Shown: positions 41,626 through 50,973, numbered from the stretch's first letter. The stretch is DNA of 64,000 nt from Pseudomonadota bacterium (GCA_018819135.1 JAHJQK010000060.1:16300-80299); one strand, 5' to 3'. Numbers and translations are program-made. The notes: generated by a model from the letters alone, not told the origin.

Positions 41626-42651
41626 TTACGCCCGGGAAGACTTGGCATAAAAGATCGGTAAAGGCTCGCCCAGCTTCTTCCACTGCTTGATCACGGCCTC
41701 CGCTTTACCTGCGCTGTTGAGTACATGGAGCTTACGCCGGACCATGGCCACGATGGCTTCCCGGCCGGGCCCGAGGTAGTTGCGGGGGTCAAATTCAGAT
41801 GGTTTGGTGGCGAAGACCTCACGGATTTTGGCTGTCAGGGCCAGACGTAGGTCGGTGTCGATGTTTACTTTACACACGCCGTATTTGGAGACGGCAGAAT
41901 GAATCTGTTCTTCGGGCACACCCATGGCATTGGGCATGCTACCGCCATACTTGTTAATCAGGTCAATAAACTCCCGCGGGACGCTGGAAGAACCGTGCAT
42001 GACCAGTGGAAGACCAGGGCAGGTCTTCATGATCTGTTCGATGCGGTCCGTGGCCAATTTGGCCTCATGCTTGAATTTATAAGCCCCGTGGCTCGTGCCG
42101 ATGGCAATGGCCAGACTGTCCACGCCGGTGCGCTTCCAGAAATCGGTGGCCTGGTTGGGGTCGGTAAGAAATTTCCCAATGTTTTTTTCATACTCTTCGG
42201 CTTGGAGGCCGACCACATGTTCCTCGATGCCGCCCAGCATGCCGAGTTCAGCCTCCACCACGACGCCAGCTGGATGAGCCACCTTCACAACCTCAGCGGT
42301 AAGCTTTACGTTTTCCTCATAGGGCTGGTGGGAACCATCGATCATCACGCTGGTGAAACCGTCGCTGAGACAGGTCTCCACTAATTGCACGGTATCGCCG
42401 TGGTCCAGGTGGATGGCGATGGGCAGATCGGGGTGATCTTCGACCGCGGCGTCGATAATATGCTTGAGATAGCGCATATTGGCATATTTGCGGGCGCCTT
42501 TGGAGATCTGCAGGATAAGGGGACTCTTCTCCGCCGCGCAGGCTTCGATTATGCCCTGGGTGATTTCCATGTTGTTGACGTTAAACGCGCCGATGGCAAA
42601 GCCGCCATCATAGGCCAGGTCAAACATCGGTTTGGGGGTCATGAGGGGCAT
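41626..42651 (-). CDS. fba: Fructose-bisphosphate aldolase class II
   Basis: A 341-residue zinc aldolase making or splitting fructose-1,6-bisphosphate. The zinc-binding region is IAIHLDHGDT, followed by GFTSVMIDGSH (catalytic Asp region), VEAELGMLGGIE, AIGTSHGAYKF, VMHGSSSVP and CKVNIDTDLR. Start at ATG 42651 is supported by GGAGG six bases upstream; the longer TTG-started frame would overlap this site. It is the first gene of the fba-fbp pair. Confidence 0.94.
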   Translation of the reverse strand: MPLMTPKPMFDLAYDGGFAIGAFNVNNMEITQGIIEACAAEKSPLILQISKGARKYANMRYLKHIIDAAVEDHPDLPIAIHLDHGDTVQLVETCLSDGFTSVMIDGSHQPYEENVKLTAEVVKVAHPAGVVVEAELGMLGGIEEHVVGLQAEEYEKNIGKFLTDPNQATDFWKRTGVDSLAIAIGTSHGAYKFKHEAKLATDRIEQIMKTCPGLPLVMHGSSSVPREFIDLINKYGGSMPNAMGVPEEQIHSAVSKYGVCKVNIDTDLRLALTAKIREVFATKPSEFDPRNYLGPGREAIVAMVRRKLHVLNSAGKAEAVIKQWKKLGEPLPIFYAKSSRA

Positions 42652-42863
42652 GGAGGTCCTCCGCAATGTTGGAATGGTTAAACCAGTTTTTTTGCAGTAT
42701 AGGGCAATCTTAGGAAAAAGTCAAAAAAGAGGGTGGGGGGAGAGGGCATCGGGTGTAGAATAGGAGTGGAAGCGCCAAGGAGACCTTTTTATTTGATCGG
42801 CAATTGGAAATGTGCTATCAGATCAATTAGCGGTGAGTTTATCTGGCGAAGGAAGGTGAGTTA

Positions 42864-44087
42864 ATGGAAGTAAAAGATGGAGGGATTCCTCGAGGACAGC
42901 CTCCCCTTAAGGGAATTCGGGTCATCGACCTGACCAGAATCATTGCCGGCCCATACTGCTCGATGATTATGGGTGATCTGGGCGCAGAAATCATTAAGGT
43001 GGAACAGCCCAAAATTGGCGATGAGAGCAGGGCCTGGGGCCCTCCCTGGGTGGGAGAGAGCGTGAGCGCCTACTTCATTTCCATTAATCGAAACAAAAAA
43101 AGCCTGACTTTAAATTTTAAGCGTCCTCAGGCCCTGGAGATTTTTAAGGACCTGGTAAAACAGGCGGATGTGGTCGTGGAGAATTTCCGACCTGGAACCA
43201 TGGATGAACTGGGAATCGGTTACGAAGACTTACAAAAAATCAATCCAAGACTGGTTTACTGCGATATGACCGGGTATGGGACGGATGGTCCCTACCGGGA
43301 CAAACCGGGTGTGGATGTCATTGTCTCGGCCATCGGGGGGTTGATGTCCATTACCGGAGAGCCGGAGGGAGAACCGGTAAAAATTGGAGTACCTTTGATT
43401 GATGTTCTCACCGGCCTTTATTCTTTTGGCGCCATTACTTCGGCCTTATATCTCCGGGAACAAACCGGAAAGGGGCAGAGGATTTCGATCAACCTTTTGG
43501 CTATGCAAGTGGCCACCTTGATTAATATCGGCTCAAATTATTTAATCGGTGGAATCGTTCCGCGGCGATGGGGAAGTGCCCATCCCAACATTACGCCTTA
43601 TGAAGCGCATCGGGCCAAAGACGAATACCTGATCTTCGGGGTCATCAATGAGCGAATGTGGAAATCTTTTTGCCGTCTTCTGGGAACGGATGAATTAAGC
43701 GATGATCCCCGGTTTGCGCATAATTCCAAGCGCATCGAGAACCGGCAGGCGCTCAATGAAATCATCGACCGGAAGATTGCTGAGAAAACGGTGGATGAAT
43801 GGATCCCTTTATTCGATCAAGCCGGGATTCCCTGTGGGCCGATCAACACCTTCGACCGGGTCTTCAGCGACCCGCAAGTGCTACACCTCGGGCTGGTGCG
43901 AGAGGTGGAACATCTTCATTACGGAAAAGTGAAAGTGGTAGGGCCGCCGGCGACCTTCTCCGAGAGCGCCATCGGCATTCAGAACCCACCACCGATGTTG
44001 GGAGAGCATAACCAAGAAATTTTAACCCGGCTCCTGGGTTATGCGGAGGAAGAGATAATGGCTCTACAGGAACAAGGAGTGATCTGA
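42864..44087 (+). CDS. CoA-transferase family III (CaiB/BaiF)
   Basis: A 407-residue formyl-CoA/carnitine-type transferase. It contains LKGIRVIDLTRIIAGPYCSM, LGAEIIKVEQP, RNKKSLTLNFK, VVENFRPGTMDELG, YCDMTGYG and KIGVPLIDVLTGLYSF. The last motif holds the catalytic aspartate that forms the acyl-anhydride with CoA substrates. Substrate unknown; activation of an organic or aromatic acid is usual in such anaerobes. GGAAGGTGAG precedes the ATG. Monocistronic. Confidence 0.92.
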   Translation: MEVKDGGIPRGQPPLKGIRVIDLTRIIAGPYCSMIMGDLGAEIIKVEQPKIGDESRAWGPPWVGESVSAYFISINRNKKSLTLNFKRPQALEIFKDLVKQADVVVENFRPGTMDELGIGYEDLQKINPRLVYCDMTGYGTDGPYRDKPGVDVIVSAIGGLMSITGEPEGEPVKIGVPLIDVLTGLYSFGAITSALYLREQTGKGQRISINLLAMQVATLINIGSNYLIGGIVPRRWGSAHPNITPYEAHRAKDEYLIFGVINERMWKSFCRLLGTDELSDDPRFAHNSKRIENRQALNEIIDRKIAEKTVDEWIPLFDQAGIPCGPINTFDRVFSDPQVLHLGLVREVEHLHYGKVKVVGPPATFSESAIGIQNPPPMLGEHNQEILTRLLGYAEEEIMALQEQGVI

Positions 44088-44144
44088 GCCTAACAATTGT
44101 CAACGCGCAAGCAGGCTGATTTAAATTCTAACCAAAAATATTTG

Positions 44145-44275
44145 AATTTTTGGTTTCAAATTCGAAATCCGAATATCGAAATCCTAAACAAATTCAAAAT
44201 TCCAATATCAAAATTGCAAACTTTTTTGTTTAGATAATTCGAATTTCGTGCTTCGAATTTAGAATTTAGGCATCC
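44145..44275. repeat. 'aattcgaaatccgaatatcgaaatccta' AT-rich word repeat
   Basis: The intergenic DNA after the CoA-transferase gene holds many variants of 'aaattcgaaatccgaat' and 'aaattcaaaattccaatatc', closed by the complementary 'cgaatttcgtgcttcgaatttagaattta'. No gene is visible from 44088 to 44428. Confidence 0.6.
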
Positions 44276-44428
44276 CTTGCGGATAAATGTTAGAGATAAA
44301 TTCTCAGACTTTAATGTGTAAGAATCTAATGGGAAATGCGGAAGTTACGGCAGTTAAATAGGCCAAAATAAAGCTTTTGTCAACTAAAAAATTATCCCAA
44401 TTTCAGGGTCCCTTTTCGGATATCTGGA

Positions 44429-44581
44429 TTAAATAGATTTATTTTCGTCTTGACCAATCCTGTGTCTTATCTGGACCAATAGTATTTCCATCTCTGCCTG
44501 GTCCAGCTTTAAAAGGAATTTCAAATCAATATCCGTTTTCAGAAGTCTCTTGATCAATTCAATCAGCTCCTCTTTGCCCAT
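44429..44581 (-). CDS. Small helical hypothetical protein
   Basis: Fifty residues, MGKEELIELIKRLLKTDIDL then LKLDQAEMEILLVQIRHRIG. Start chosen at 44581 because GAGG lies seven bases upstream. Predicted two or three amphipathic helices with leucine spacing like a small dimerisation domain. Similar short proteins occur alone in Desulfobacterota genomes. Function unknown. Confidence 0.6.
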   Translation of the reverse strand: MGKEELIELIKRLLKTDIDLKFLLKLDQAEMEILLVQIRHRIGQDENKSI

Positions 44582-44748
44582 TTTCGAACCTCGACAATTA
44601 AAGCTTTGACCCGTCAAGCTACATGAATACAGTTATCATTCCCTCCCTTGTAGGCCGGTTCTTAGGGGGGTTTCCAAATTTATTTGCTTGAGCAAAAAAT
44701 AAGCCAATTTTATATATCGCCCTAAGGCATCAATATTATTAGATTTAG

Positions 44749-45030
44749 ACAAGAATTCTTTCTGATTATCCTGGCAGAAGTGGAAAAGAAATCCATTTTT
44801 TTCCGAAATTTTTTCCACCTTATCTCGATTTGATCCGGGTCAAACAGTTCTTTGGTAAGGGAGGCCAGGGGCTGGAATTAACCGAAGAGAATCCCCAGTG
44901 CCTTACCTTCTCTGGAGGTGGGGGTTATGTAACTGCCACGGTCTGTCCCGAAGGAGGGGAAACTAAGGTCAATCTGTTGGCCCAGGAGTGGGAGTACCAG
45001 GCCAAGGAATTTTTATTAAGCCTTCCCTAA
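44749..45030 (+). CDS. Hypothetical protein, probably 5'-truncated
   Basis: The frame is open from 44749; the first plausible start is TTG 44830. The informative part is QFFGKGGQGLELTEENPQC, then LTFSGGGGYVTATVC and EWEYQAKEFLL. It resembles the C-terminal half of a conserved uncharacterised family with an FFG..G--L-LTEE and GGGGyV pattern. The upstream part is rich in Phe/Pro and does not look native, so the gene may have lost its N-terminal half. Low certainty about the start. Confidence 0.45.
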   Translation, partial: TRILSDYPGRSGKEIHFFPKFFPPYLDLIRVKQFFGKGGQGLELTEENPQCLTFSGGGGYVTATVCPEGGETKVNLLAQEWEYQAKEFLLSLP

Positions 45031-45939
45031 TCCTCCTTACCTCTCCTTCGTCGTTTTTTCTCCCAGCAACCACAATATACATCCCACCACTGGAGATCGG
45101 TGGTGACTTCTTCCAGAGTACAAAACCTTTTTTGCCGATGGCTGTAGAATTTTTCTTCCCAACAGCTTATTGACTTTCGCATAAATAATGGAACGGGCAT
45201 TGACACTGCCTTAAACCCCCTCACCTTTATCCTCTCCCCCGGATTCGGGGGAGAGGGGAGCGTAATAAATTGATCAATGTTCCATTACTTTTGCGAAGCT
45301 CAATAATCCGTCGCAGAATGCCTGGAGCATCCCATAGGTATAGATTCTATGGGCGTTAAAGGCAATGGCAGGCTGGGCGTGGTGGATGGTGGTAGTGAAG
45401 ATCATACGGCCTCCAGGTTTTAACACCCGAATCATTTCCCCCAAGGCTTTTTGATCGGCATGCAAATCGAATTCATCCCCGTACCGACTCAGGCCGAAGT
45501 GTTCCAGCGCGCAAAGGGACAGGACAACGTCAAAGGAATGATCAGGAAAATTGATTTTTTTGGCATCACCGGTAAGGATCGTTTCGTTCGCGCAAATCGG
45601 TTGGCGGCTGCGGACGTCAATCGTCGTGATGGGGAAATGGGCCAGAAGCCCCAGAATAAAATGGCGGTAAGATCCGACGTCTAATAGGTTGCGGGGATGG
45701 AGCTGGCGGATCTGGTCGGCGGCAAAAGCACATTCATAATCAACAAAGTTTTCCGGATGGAATCCAGTTTCATCCGCAGGTTCCTCAAAAATATAAAACC
45801 CGCCGGGATTCTTTTTCAATGCGGCCAGATGCTTTTTATAACCTCTCTCGTTCGGCTGGGGGGATTTCATTTTTCGGTCGGTTGCGCCGGTCGGCAGTTC
45901 TAAAGCAAGAATATATTGTCTTCCCGATTTGAACCCCAT
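45027..45939 (-). pseudogene. SAM-dependent methyltransferase split by an inverted-repeat element
   Basis: The 5' part (45274-45939) encodes a class I methyltransferase: RNLLDVGSYRHFILGLLAHF (SAM motif I), TGDAKKINFPDHSFDVVLSL, ALEHFG, MIRVLKPGGRMIFTT and FNAHRIYTYGMLQAFCDGLL. It then ends abruptly in SFAKVMEH encoded by the element arm. The expected C-terminus appears beyond the element in another frame: CWEEKFYSHRQKRFCTLEEV and WDVYCGCWEKK. The gene follows the RND exporter by 3 bp, so it belongs to the same operon. The two parts are out of frame; function is probably lost or altered. Confidence 0.72.
45167..45306. mobile_element. MITE-like palindromic element inserted in the methyltransferase gene
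   Basis: The core ends are a 19-bp inverted repeat, TTCGCATAAATAATGGAAC (45176-45194) against GTTCCATTACTTTTGCGAA (45279-45297), 17 of 19 matching. Similarity (TCAATAA) continues outward to about 28 bp. The interior has a 'cctctccccc..gggggagagg' hairpin of the intergenic family. No transposase is encoded. Insertion introduces a stop into the methyltransferase frame. Confidence 0.65.
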
Positions 45940-45942
45940 TAT

Positions 45943-48492
45943 TCAAGAAGATCTTCTTTTTGGCAACAGCTTTTGCAGAAGCACCGGTAGCAGCGTGAGA
46001 GCAATGAGGGCGCTGAAGCCAACGCCCATCAGGGCAACAGCCCCCATGGACTGGAGTCCGGGGTATTCCGATAGAACGAGAGAGCCGAAACCTACCAAAG
46101 TGGTTAATGCGGCCAGCCCCACACCTTTACCCACCTGGGACAACCCTGTTTTTAAACCGGTTGCCCCACTTTCGGATCCTCGGTGCAGAATGTGGATGCC
46201 ATAATCAACCCCCACCCCCAATACCATAGTAAAAACGATCATGTTCATGAAGTTTAAGCTTATTTGGAAAAAGCCCATGCCACCGAGGGTCCATAATGAG
46301 GCCAGGAGAACAGGGAGAAGGCTTAGCAGCGTGAGCTTCCAGGAACGGAAGTCCCAAAAGATCAGGCCCAAGACTCCGGCCAAGGCGATCAATAATAATT
46401 TTTTTGCTTCGCCGGCCATCAAATTTTCCAGCTCCCACTGGACTATTTTTGATCCAGTAATTTGAATATGAGGAGCAACTCCTTGAAGATCGGTCAGAAA
46501 GGTTTGGGCCTGGGAATTTTTCCAAAAGTCCGGCCTGACATGAAGGTAAGCCGCAGAAATGAAAATCTCTCCCCTTTTTCTCAAGAACCTTTCGCTCAGC
46601 ACTTGTAGGGGAATTTGCTGAAAAACTTCCCAAGTTAACATTTCCCGATTGGCCAGCATCTTTTGCAATGTATTCAACCCTGGTTGGAAGGGTTCGACTT
46701 GAAGTCCCTCTCGCTGGAGAACCCCCCTGAATTTTCTCTCAATCCGGTCGAAGTTGAAGGTTCCTTGCTCCCGAGCTTGGATCCATTGCAGATTCCGGGA
46801 TTGGCGGGAATAAGGCGGGATGAATGTGGCCAGGCTTTCATATCGGGAAAGGGGCAGCCCTGCGGCGATGGCTCTTGCGCATTGGGCCTTTAACATACCC
46901 TGGATTTCCAGGGCTTCCTCTGCCTTCCGGCTTTGGGCTAAAACCACGATCATTTCCTGCCCTTCCCCCATTTTCTCCTGAACTCGTTCTTCCAGAATGA
47001 GAGAAGCATGGTCGGCGGGCCGAAGCCGTTTCGGATCGTTGTTCAAATCTATTTTAAAAGCAAATATTAGCGTGCCCAGGGTCATAGCGGCAGAGAGGGC
47101 CAGAATCAGCGAAGGTCGCTTCAAGGACCAAAGACTTAACCGTTCGAGGCCCAAAGAAGAGACGGGCCGAAAAGGTTTTTCTTTTTTACCGCTCTTCTCC
47201 CTCCAGGCCACCAAAGCCGGAAAAAGGAAAAAAGCCCCGAGCATACTGAAAAAAATGCCCGTGCCCGTCAGAAGACCCAGCTCTTGCACCCCCCGAAAAT
47301 CTGAAAACAGGAGAGCAAGATAGGCTGCCGTGGTCGTCAGGGCCCCCGTAAACACTCCCGGGCCGGTCTTACTCAAACTTTTCTCCAAAGCTCCGGAAAC
47401 ACTCCGCCCCCCATTTCTTTCTTCGAGGTAGCGGAGGTAAAGCAGGATGATAAAATCGATGGAGAGCCCCAGGATGATAGCCGCAAAAGCTCCCGTCGAC
47501 TCACTCATCCGCCCGAGGAAGGGGGAGAGGAATCCCAAAGTGATGAGTGGGCTGGCCAGCAGAGGAAATAAAGCGTAAGAGAAGGCCACGAGCCTCCCGA
47601 AAGCGACAGTAAAAAGGATTACGACACCGGTCAAGGAAACAGAAAAGTTTGTAGCCAGATCTTTTTTGATCATCCGGCGGTCTTCCAGGGCATGCATATA
47701 TCCACCGGTTAAGCCAATCCGGAGATCCTGAAGGTCGAGAGAGGGGTCGATTTTTTTTTCTCTGATGAAAGCCTGCCGGGCAGCCCGCTCTGCCGAGCGC
47801 ACTTTCTCTAACAGTATTTCGTCGTAGCCTACATCGGGTGCCGACCCCTTGGGTTTGGCGATCAGGAGCATCATCTTCCGGTCTTCCGAAAACAAGTATC
47901 CGGAGGATGCGATTGGCCTTCCCGCAGGAATGTGTTTTTTAAAAAGCGGCCAGAGATCCAGGGGGTCACGAACCATCCACTGGGATGCCCAGGAGCCGAG
48001 AGGGGAATGAAGGCGGGTTTTTAAAGCCCGAATGCGCTGGTCAATGGCCGCATCCGTTAGCTGGCCTTCCATTTGGCTCAATTCTTCTTCGGTCAGGTAA
48101 AGCAGAGCCTTGCCGAGGAACTGCTCTTCGATTGGTTTCTCGATAACTTTTCCCCGCCAGCCCTGGATTTCTCGAAACTCTCCGCTCTCTATCAGCTGTT
48201 GCGCCAAAACTTCGACAAAGGGGCTATAGGTTTCCACCTCCCCTCCGCTTTTCCGTTCCAGGACGATGAACAACGAGTCGGCGGCTCCAAACTCTTGGAG
48301 GAATTGTACAAACGCTTTTGTGGCGGGAGCATTCGATGGCAGGAGGTTGACCACGTCGCTTTGAAACTGAAGGCGACTGAGCAGCAATCCGGATAGCAGC
48401 GCAAGGATCAAAGTGCTCCCCAGCACAAGTTGGTAATGGCGATAGGACCAATTGGCCACCCAGCTTAATTTTTTTTCACCGTGCAAGAGCAT
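45943..48492 (-). CDS. MMPL/RND superfamily lipid exporter
   Basis: An 849-residue inner-membrane RND protein with the two-fold pattern TM1, a large periplasmic loop, then five TM helices, repeated. The first repeat has GAFAAIILGLSIDFIILLYLRYLEER and the second FTMVLGVGVDYGIHILHR, the GxxxDY motif of MMPL proteins. Relatives export hopanoids (HpnN), aryl polyenes or mycolate precursors. It heads a minus-strand operon with the methyltransferase, and divergent plus-strand genes for a glycosyltransferase and lipid modification follow. This supports transport of a lipid product. Confidence 0.9.
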   Translation of the reverse strand: MLLHGEKKLSWVANWSYRHYQLVLGSTLILALLSGLLLSRLQFQSDVVNLLPSNAPATKAFVQFLQEFGAADSLFIVLERKSGGEVETYSPFVEVLAQQLIESGEFREIQGWRGKVIEKPIEEQFLGKALLYLTEEELSQMEGQLTDAAIDQRIRALKTRLHSPLGSWASQWMVRDPLDLWPLFKKHIPAGRPIASSGYLFSEDRKMMLLIAKPKGSAPDVGYDEILLEKVRSAERAARQAFIREKKIDPSLDLQDLRIGLTGGYMHALEDRRMIKKDLATNFSVSLTGVVILFTVAFGRLVAFSYALFPLLASPLITLGFLSPFLGRMSESTGAFAAIILGLSIDFIILLYLRYLEERNGGRSVSGALEKSLSKTGPGVFTGALTTTAAYLALLFSDFRGVQELGLLTGTGIFFSMLGAFFLFPALVAWREKSGKKEKPFRPVSSLGLERLSLWSLKRPSLILALSAAMTLGTLIFAFKIDLNNDPKRLRPADHASLILEERVQEKMGEGQEMIVVLAQSRKAEEALEIQGMLKAQCARAIAAGLPLSRYESLATFIPPYSRQSRNLQWIQAREQGTFNFDRIERKFRGVLQREGLQVEPFQPGLNTLQKMLANREMLTWEVFQQIPLQVLSERFLRKRGEIFISAAYLHVRPDFWKNSQAQTFLTDLQGVAPHIQITGSKIVQWELENLMAGEAKKLLLIALAGVLGLIFWDFRSWKLTLLSLLPVLLASLWTLGGMGFFQISLNFMNMIVFTMVLGVGVDYGIHILHRGSESGATGLKTGLSQVGKGVGLAALTTLVGFGSLVLSEYPGLQSMGAVALMGVGFSALIALTLLPVLLQKLLPKRRSS

Positions 48493-48508
48493 AACGAAGG
48501 GAGATAAA

Positions 48509-48552
48509 GGAGATCTCGGCGAAAGGAAAACGTTTTATTTTCAGAGATCTCC
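48509..48552. promoter_or_regulatory. 9-bp inverted repeat in the divergent promoter region
   Basis: GGAGATCTC (48509-48517) and GAGATCTCC (48544-48552) form a perfect inverted repeat 17 bp upstream of the exporter start. Each arm contains a palindromic AGATCT. Could be an operator or a leader hairpin. Confidence 0.4.
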
Positions 48553-48706
48553 AGCCTCAATTTTTGTTGTTGCGCCTGTGGGATTTTTCTGATAGATGTA
48601 TCTAATTATTAATCCGTCAATGAGCGATTGTTGAACATCCTGAAGCATCGTTTAACAGCTTGCGTTCATTTTGTCAAGGTTAAGGTTGATAGGGTAGGTT
48701 TGTTTC

Positions 48707-49393
48707 ATGGAAAACAGCAACATTTATGCGCTCATTCCGGCTTTTAACGCCGAGAGCTCCCTCGGCGAGGTCATTGACCGGACAAAAAAATTTGTTCAAC
48801 ACGTGATCGTGGTGAACGACGGATCCACCGATCAAACCGGTGAGGTCGCTCGCAGCCATGGCGTTGAACTCATCACCATCCCCTCCAACCGCGGCAAGGG
48901 GTATGCCCTTCGCCTGGGTTTTGCCCACGCTCTCTCCAACGGATGCGACGCCATCCTTACCTTGGATGCGGATGGGCAACATGATCCGGCAGATATCCCG
49001 AGCTTCCTCAGTGCTCATGATCAAGATTCCGGAGCCATCCTGATCGGTTCCCGTATGGCTCAGGCAGACCGATTTCCCCGCCAGCGTTATTATTCCAACC
49101 GGACGGCAGTCTTTTTCATATCCAAAGCCCTGGGGCAACACCTTGAAGATACCCAGTGTGGGTTTCGCCTGTATCCTTCAAGGGTACTCCGCCAGATTGT
49201 TTTAACCACTTGCCATTTCCAGACTGAAACCGAGGTCCTCCTGCGGGGCGCCCGCCGGGGGGTTCGCCTGTGCAGCGTGCCGGTTAAAAATATCTACATG
49301 AACGGGAATGCCCCCCAGAGCAACTTTCGGCCGGTAGTGGACACCTTTTATATTTGTCTGGTAGTCCTTCAGGGGTACCTGGGAATTCTATGA
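48707..49393 (+). CDS. Family 2 glycosyltransferase (dolichol/polyprenyl-phosphate sugar synthase-like)
   Basis: A 228-residue GT-A enzyme. It has YALIPAFNAESSLGEVID, VVNDGSTDQTGEVAR, NRGKGYALRLGF and LTLDADGQHDPADIP (DxD-type metal site). GQHLEDTQCGFRLYP follows. This matches DPM1-like enzymes that move a sugar from a nucleotide sugar to a lipid phosphate at the inner membrane. There are no C-terminal TM helices. It is divergent from the RND exporter and upstream of the CsgG-like gene. Confidence 0.9.
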   Translation: MENSNIYALIPAFNAESSLGEVIDRTKKFVQHVIVVNDGSTDQTGEVARSHGVELITIPSNRGKGYALRLGFAHALSNGCDAILTLDADGQHDPADIPSFLSAHDQDSGAILIGSRMAQADRFPRQRYYSNRTAVFFISKALGQHLEDTQCGFRLYPSRVLRQIVLTTCHFQTETEVLLRGARRGVRLCSVPVKNIYMNGNAPQSNFRPVVDTFYICLVVLQGYLGIL

Positions 49394-49420
49394 GAATTTT
49401 TCCTTCTCAGGAGGGATGAA

Positions 49421-50782
49421 ATGAAGCGCAAGACAATTTCCGGCGTAGGTCCAATTTTCGGGATTTTGCTCGCCCTCTGCCTTTCCCTGACCCTTCCTTT
49501 CCATTCCTGGGGGGCTGCGAAAACCCGTGTTGCGGTCATCGACTTTGAGCAAAAGGGGGAACAGGAATTCAGGGGCAGGCAAGTCGGAGAGATCGTGGCC
49601 GAATTGTTGATCACCTCCCTGGTAAGGACCGGGCGATTTGACGTGGTGGAACGGGCCCAACTGCAAAAAATTCTCAAGGAACAACAAATGGGAATGAGCG
49701 GGATGATCAGCCAGGAAACCGCGTCCAAAGTGGGGGAACTTTTGGGAGTCAAAGTGATAATCACCGGTTCCGTGATCCGGCTCGGCAATATTTATGATGT
49801 CAATACCCGTTTGATCAACGTGGAGGATGGCTCCATTCTCAAAGCGGAAAAAATCCGGGGGCCGGGATTGGATGCGATCGAACGGATGATGGATTCCCTG
49901 GCCGACACTATTAAAAAGGATTTTCCTATCGAAGGGTATGTAGTAATGGTTACCGGCAAGCGAGCGATGATTGACCTGGGAAAGATCCACGGCGTAGATC
50001 CAGGGATGAATTTTTTAGCCTTCCGCAAAGGTGCTCCCGTGCGGCATCCAGTCACCGGGAAGATGCTCAAAGGTGAGGATATCAAACTTGGGGAGATGGC
50101 GGTACAAACTGTGCAGACGGACACTTCCTGGGCCGAAATCACCAAGGAAGAACCAGGGGCAAAGATCGCGCCAGGAAACCTGGCCCGATCCACTGGATTG
50201 GAAGTTGCTGCTGCGGCCCCTGTGGTATCTGCCCCACCCACCCCTTCCAGGCCTGCCCCCGTGGTGATGAAGATGTGGGCCGGGAAGGGATACGGCGAGA
50301 AGATCGTGATGGACTGGAACGGAGATGGGAAAATAGACCTGCTGGTAGGGAACGGCGGTGGGTACCTGCACTTCTTCCCCAACGCGGGTTCTGTAGATTC
50401 CCTCGATTTCGCGCCGGGAGTGATGGTGCAGGCAGCCGGCAAAGATTTAGATGTTGGGGGCAAAGCTTCTCCCTGTGTCGTTGACTGGAACGAAGACGGG
50501 AAGATTGATCTGTTAATGGGGAACGGAAGCGGGGAAATTTTTATTTTTCTCAACAAGGGGACGAATGAAGACCCCCAATATGACAACAAAGGAGAAAAAC
50601 TGTCCATAAAGTTTGGAGAAAATGCTTCCCCCCGGGTGATCAGTTGGAGCCGACCGGGGGCGAATGACCTGGTGGTCGCCGATCGGAGCGGAGAAGTCAG
50701 TCTCTGTGTGAATACCGGGATTCCGCAATCTCCTGCTTTTTCGGAGAAAAAAGTTTTGCGGGCCGGGAAACCGAAGAGGTGA
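49421..50782 (+). CDS. Exported CsgG/FlgO-like protein fused to FG-GAP/VCBS repeats
   Basis: A 453-residue secreted protein. The signal peptide covers about 1-31. Residues 34-190 form a CsgG-like domain: TRVAVIDFEQKGEQEFRGRQ, LVRTGRFDVVERAQLQKILKEQQ, KVIITGSVIRLGNIYDVNTRLINVEDG. Next is a C-terminal FlgT-like barrel segment (190-260), a Pro/Ala linker, and FG-GAP repeats with calcium loops: DWNGDGKIDLLVGNGGG, DWNEDGKIDLLMGNGSG and a degenerate third. The combination of a curli-secretion-like domain with integrin-like propeller repeats is unusual. Periplasmic or outer-membrane location is expected; ligand unknown. Confidence 0.82.
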   Translation: MKRKTISGVGPIFGILLALCLSLTLPFHSWGAAKTRVAVIDFEQKGEQEFRGRQVGEIVAELLITSLVRTGRFDVVERAQLQKILKEQQMGMSGMISQETASKVGELLGVKVIITGSVIRLGNIYDVNTRLINVEDGSILKAEKIRGPGLDAIERMMDSLADTIKKDFPIEGYVVMVTGKRAMIDLGKIHGVDPGMNFLAFRKGAPVRHPVTGKMLKGEDIKLGEMAVQTVQTDTSWAEITKEEPGAKIAPGNLARSTGLEVAAAAPVVSAPPTPSRPAPVVMKMWAGKGYGEKIVMDWNGDGKIDLLVGNGGGYLHFFPNAGSVDSLDFAPGVMVQAAGKDLDVGGKASPCVVDWNEDGKIDLLMGNGSGEIFIFLNKGTNEDPQYDNKGEKLSIKFGENASPRVISWSRPGANDLVVADRSGEVSLCVNTGIPQSPAFSEKKVLRAGKPKR

Positions 50783-50785
50783 ACC

Positions 50786-50965
50786 ATGTCGACTAATGAG
50801 GGGAGATTTGCTAACGGGTTCAACGCCCGCCTGGTGTCGATCAAAACCGGCCTCGTAGTGTGGTCGATTTCCCAAACTGGCGGGCGGATCTTCAGGCCTT
50901 TGGGCCAGGTAGCCGAGGAAACGGTTCGACTCGCCGTGGAAGAATTGCAGTCCAAGATTCGTTAA
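50786..50965 (+). CDS. Small CsgG-like C-terminal protein or remnant
   Basis: A 59-residue frame starting MSTNEGRFANGFNARLVSIK, with GAGGTG upstream. FNARLVSIKTGLVVWSIS is the closing strand motif of CsgG/GNA1162/FlgO-type lipoproteins (aRLvd-ktGeVvWs), and EETVRLAVEELQSKI the last helix. The N-terminal part and lipobox are absent. It starts 3 bp after the stop of the CsgG/FG-GAP gene and is probably coupled to it. It may be the displaced end of a second CsgG-like domain. Confidence 0.55.
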   Translation: MSTNEGRFANGFNARLVSIKTGLVVWSISQTGGRIFRPLGQVAEETVRLAVEELQSKIR

Positions 50966-50973
50966 AAGCAATC

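Noticed and set aside
44636..44818. Minus-strand open frame of 60 codons
   Set aside because: Overlaps the better supported plus-strand frame region, has no recognisable motif and no ribosome site.
45027..45224. The minus-strand frame beyond the inverted-repeat element as a transposase C-terminus
   Set aside because: It reads better as the continuation of the methyltransferase (EEKFYSH, VYCGCWEK), and no catalytic DDE residues are present.
48509..48552. Rho-independent terminator
   Set aside because: The inverted repeat lacks a T-run and lies upstream of the exporter, so it is better seen as an operator or leader structure.
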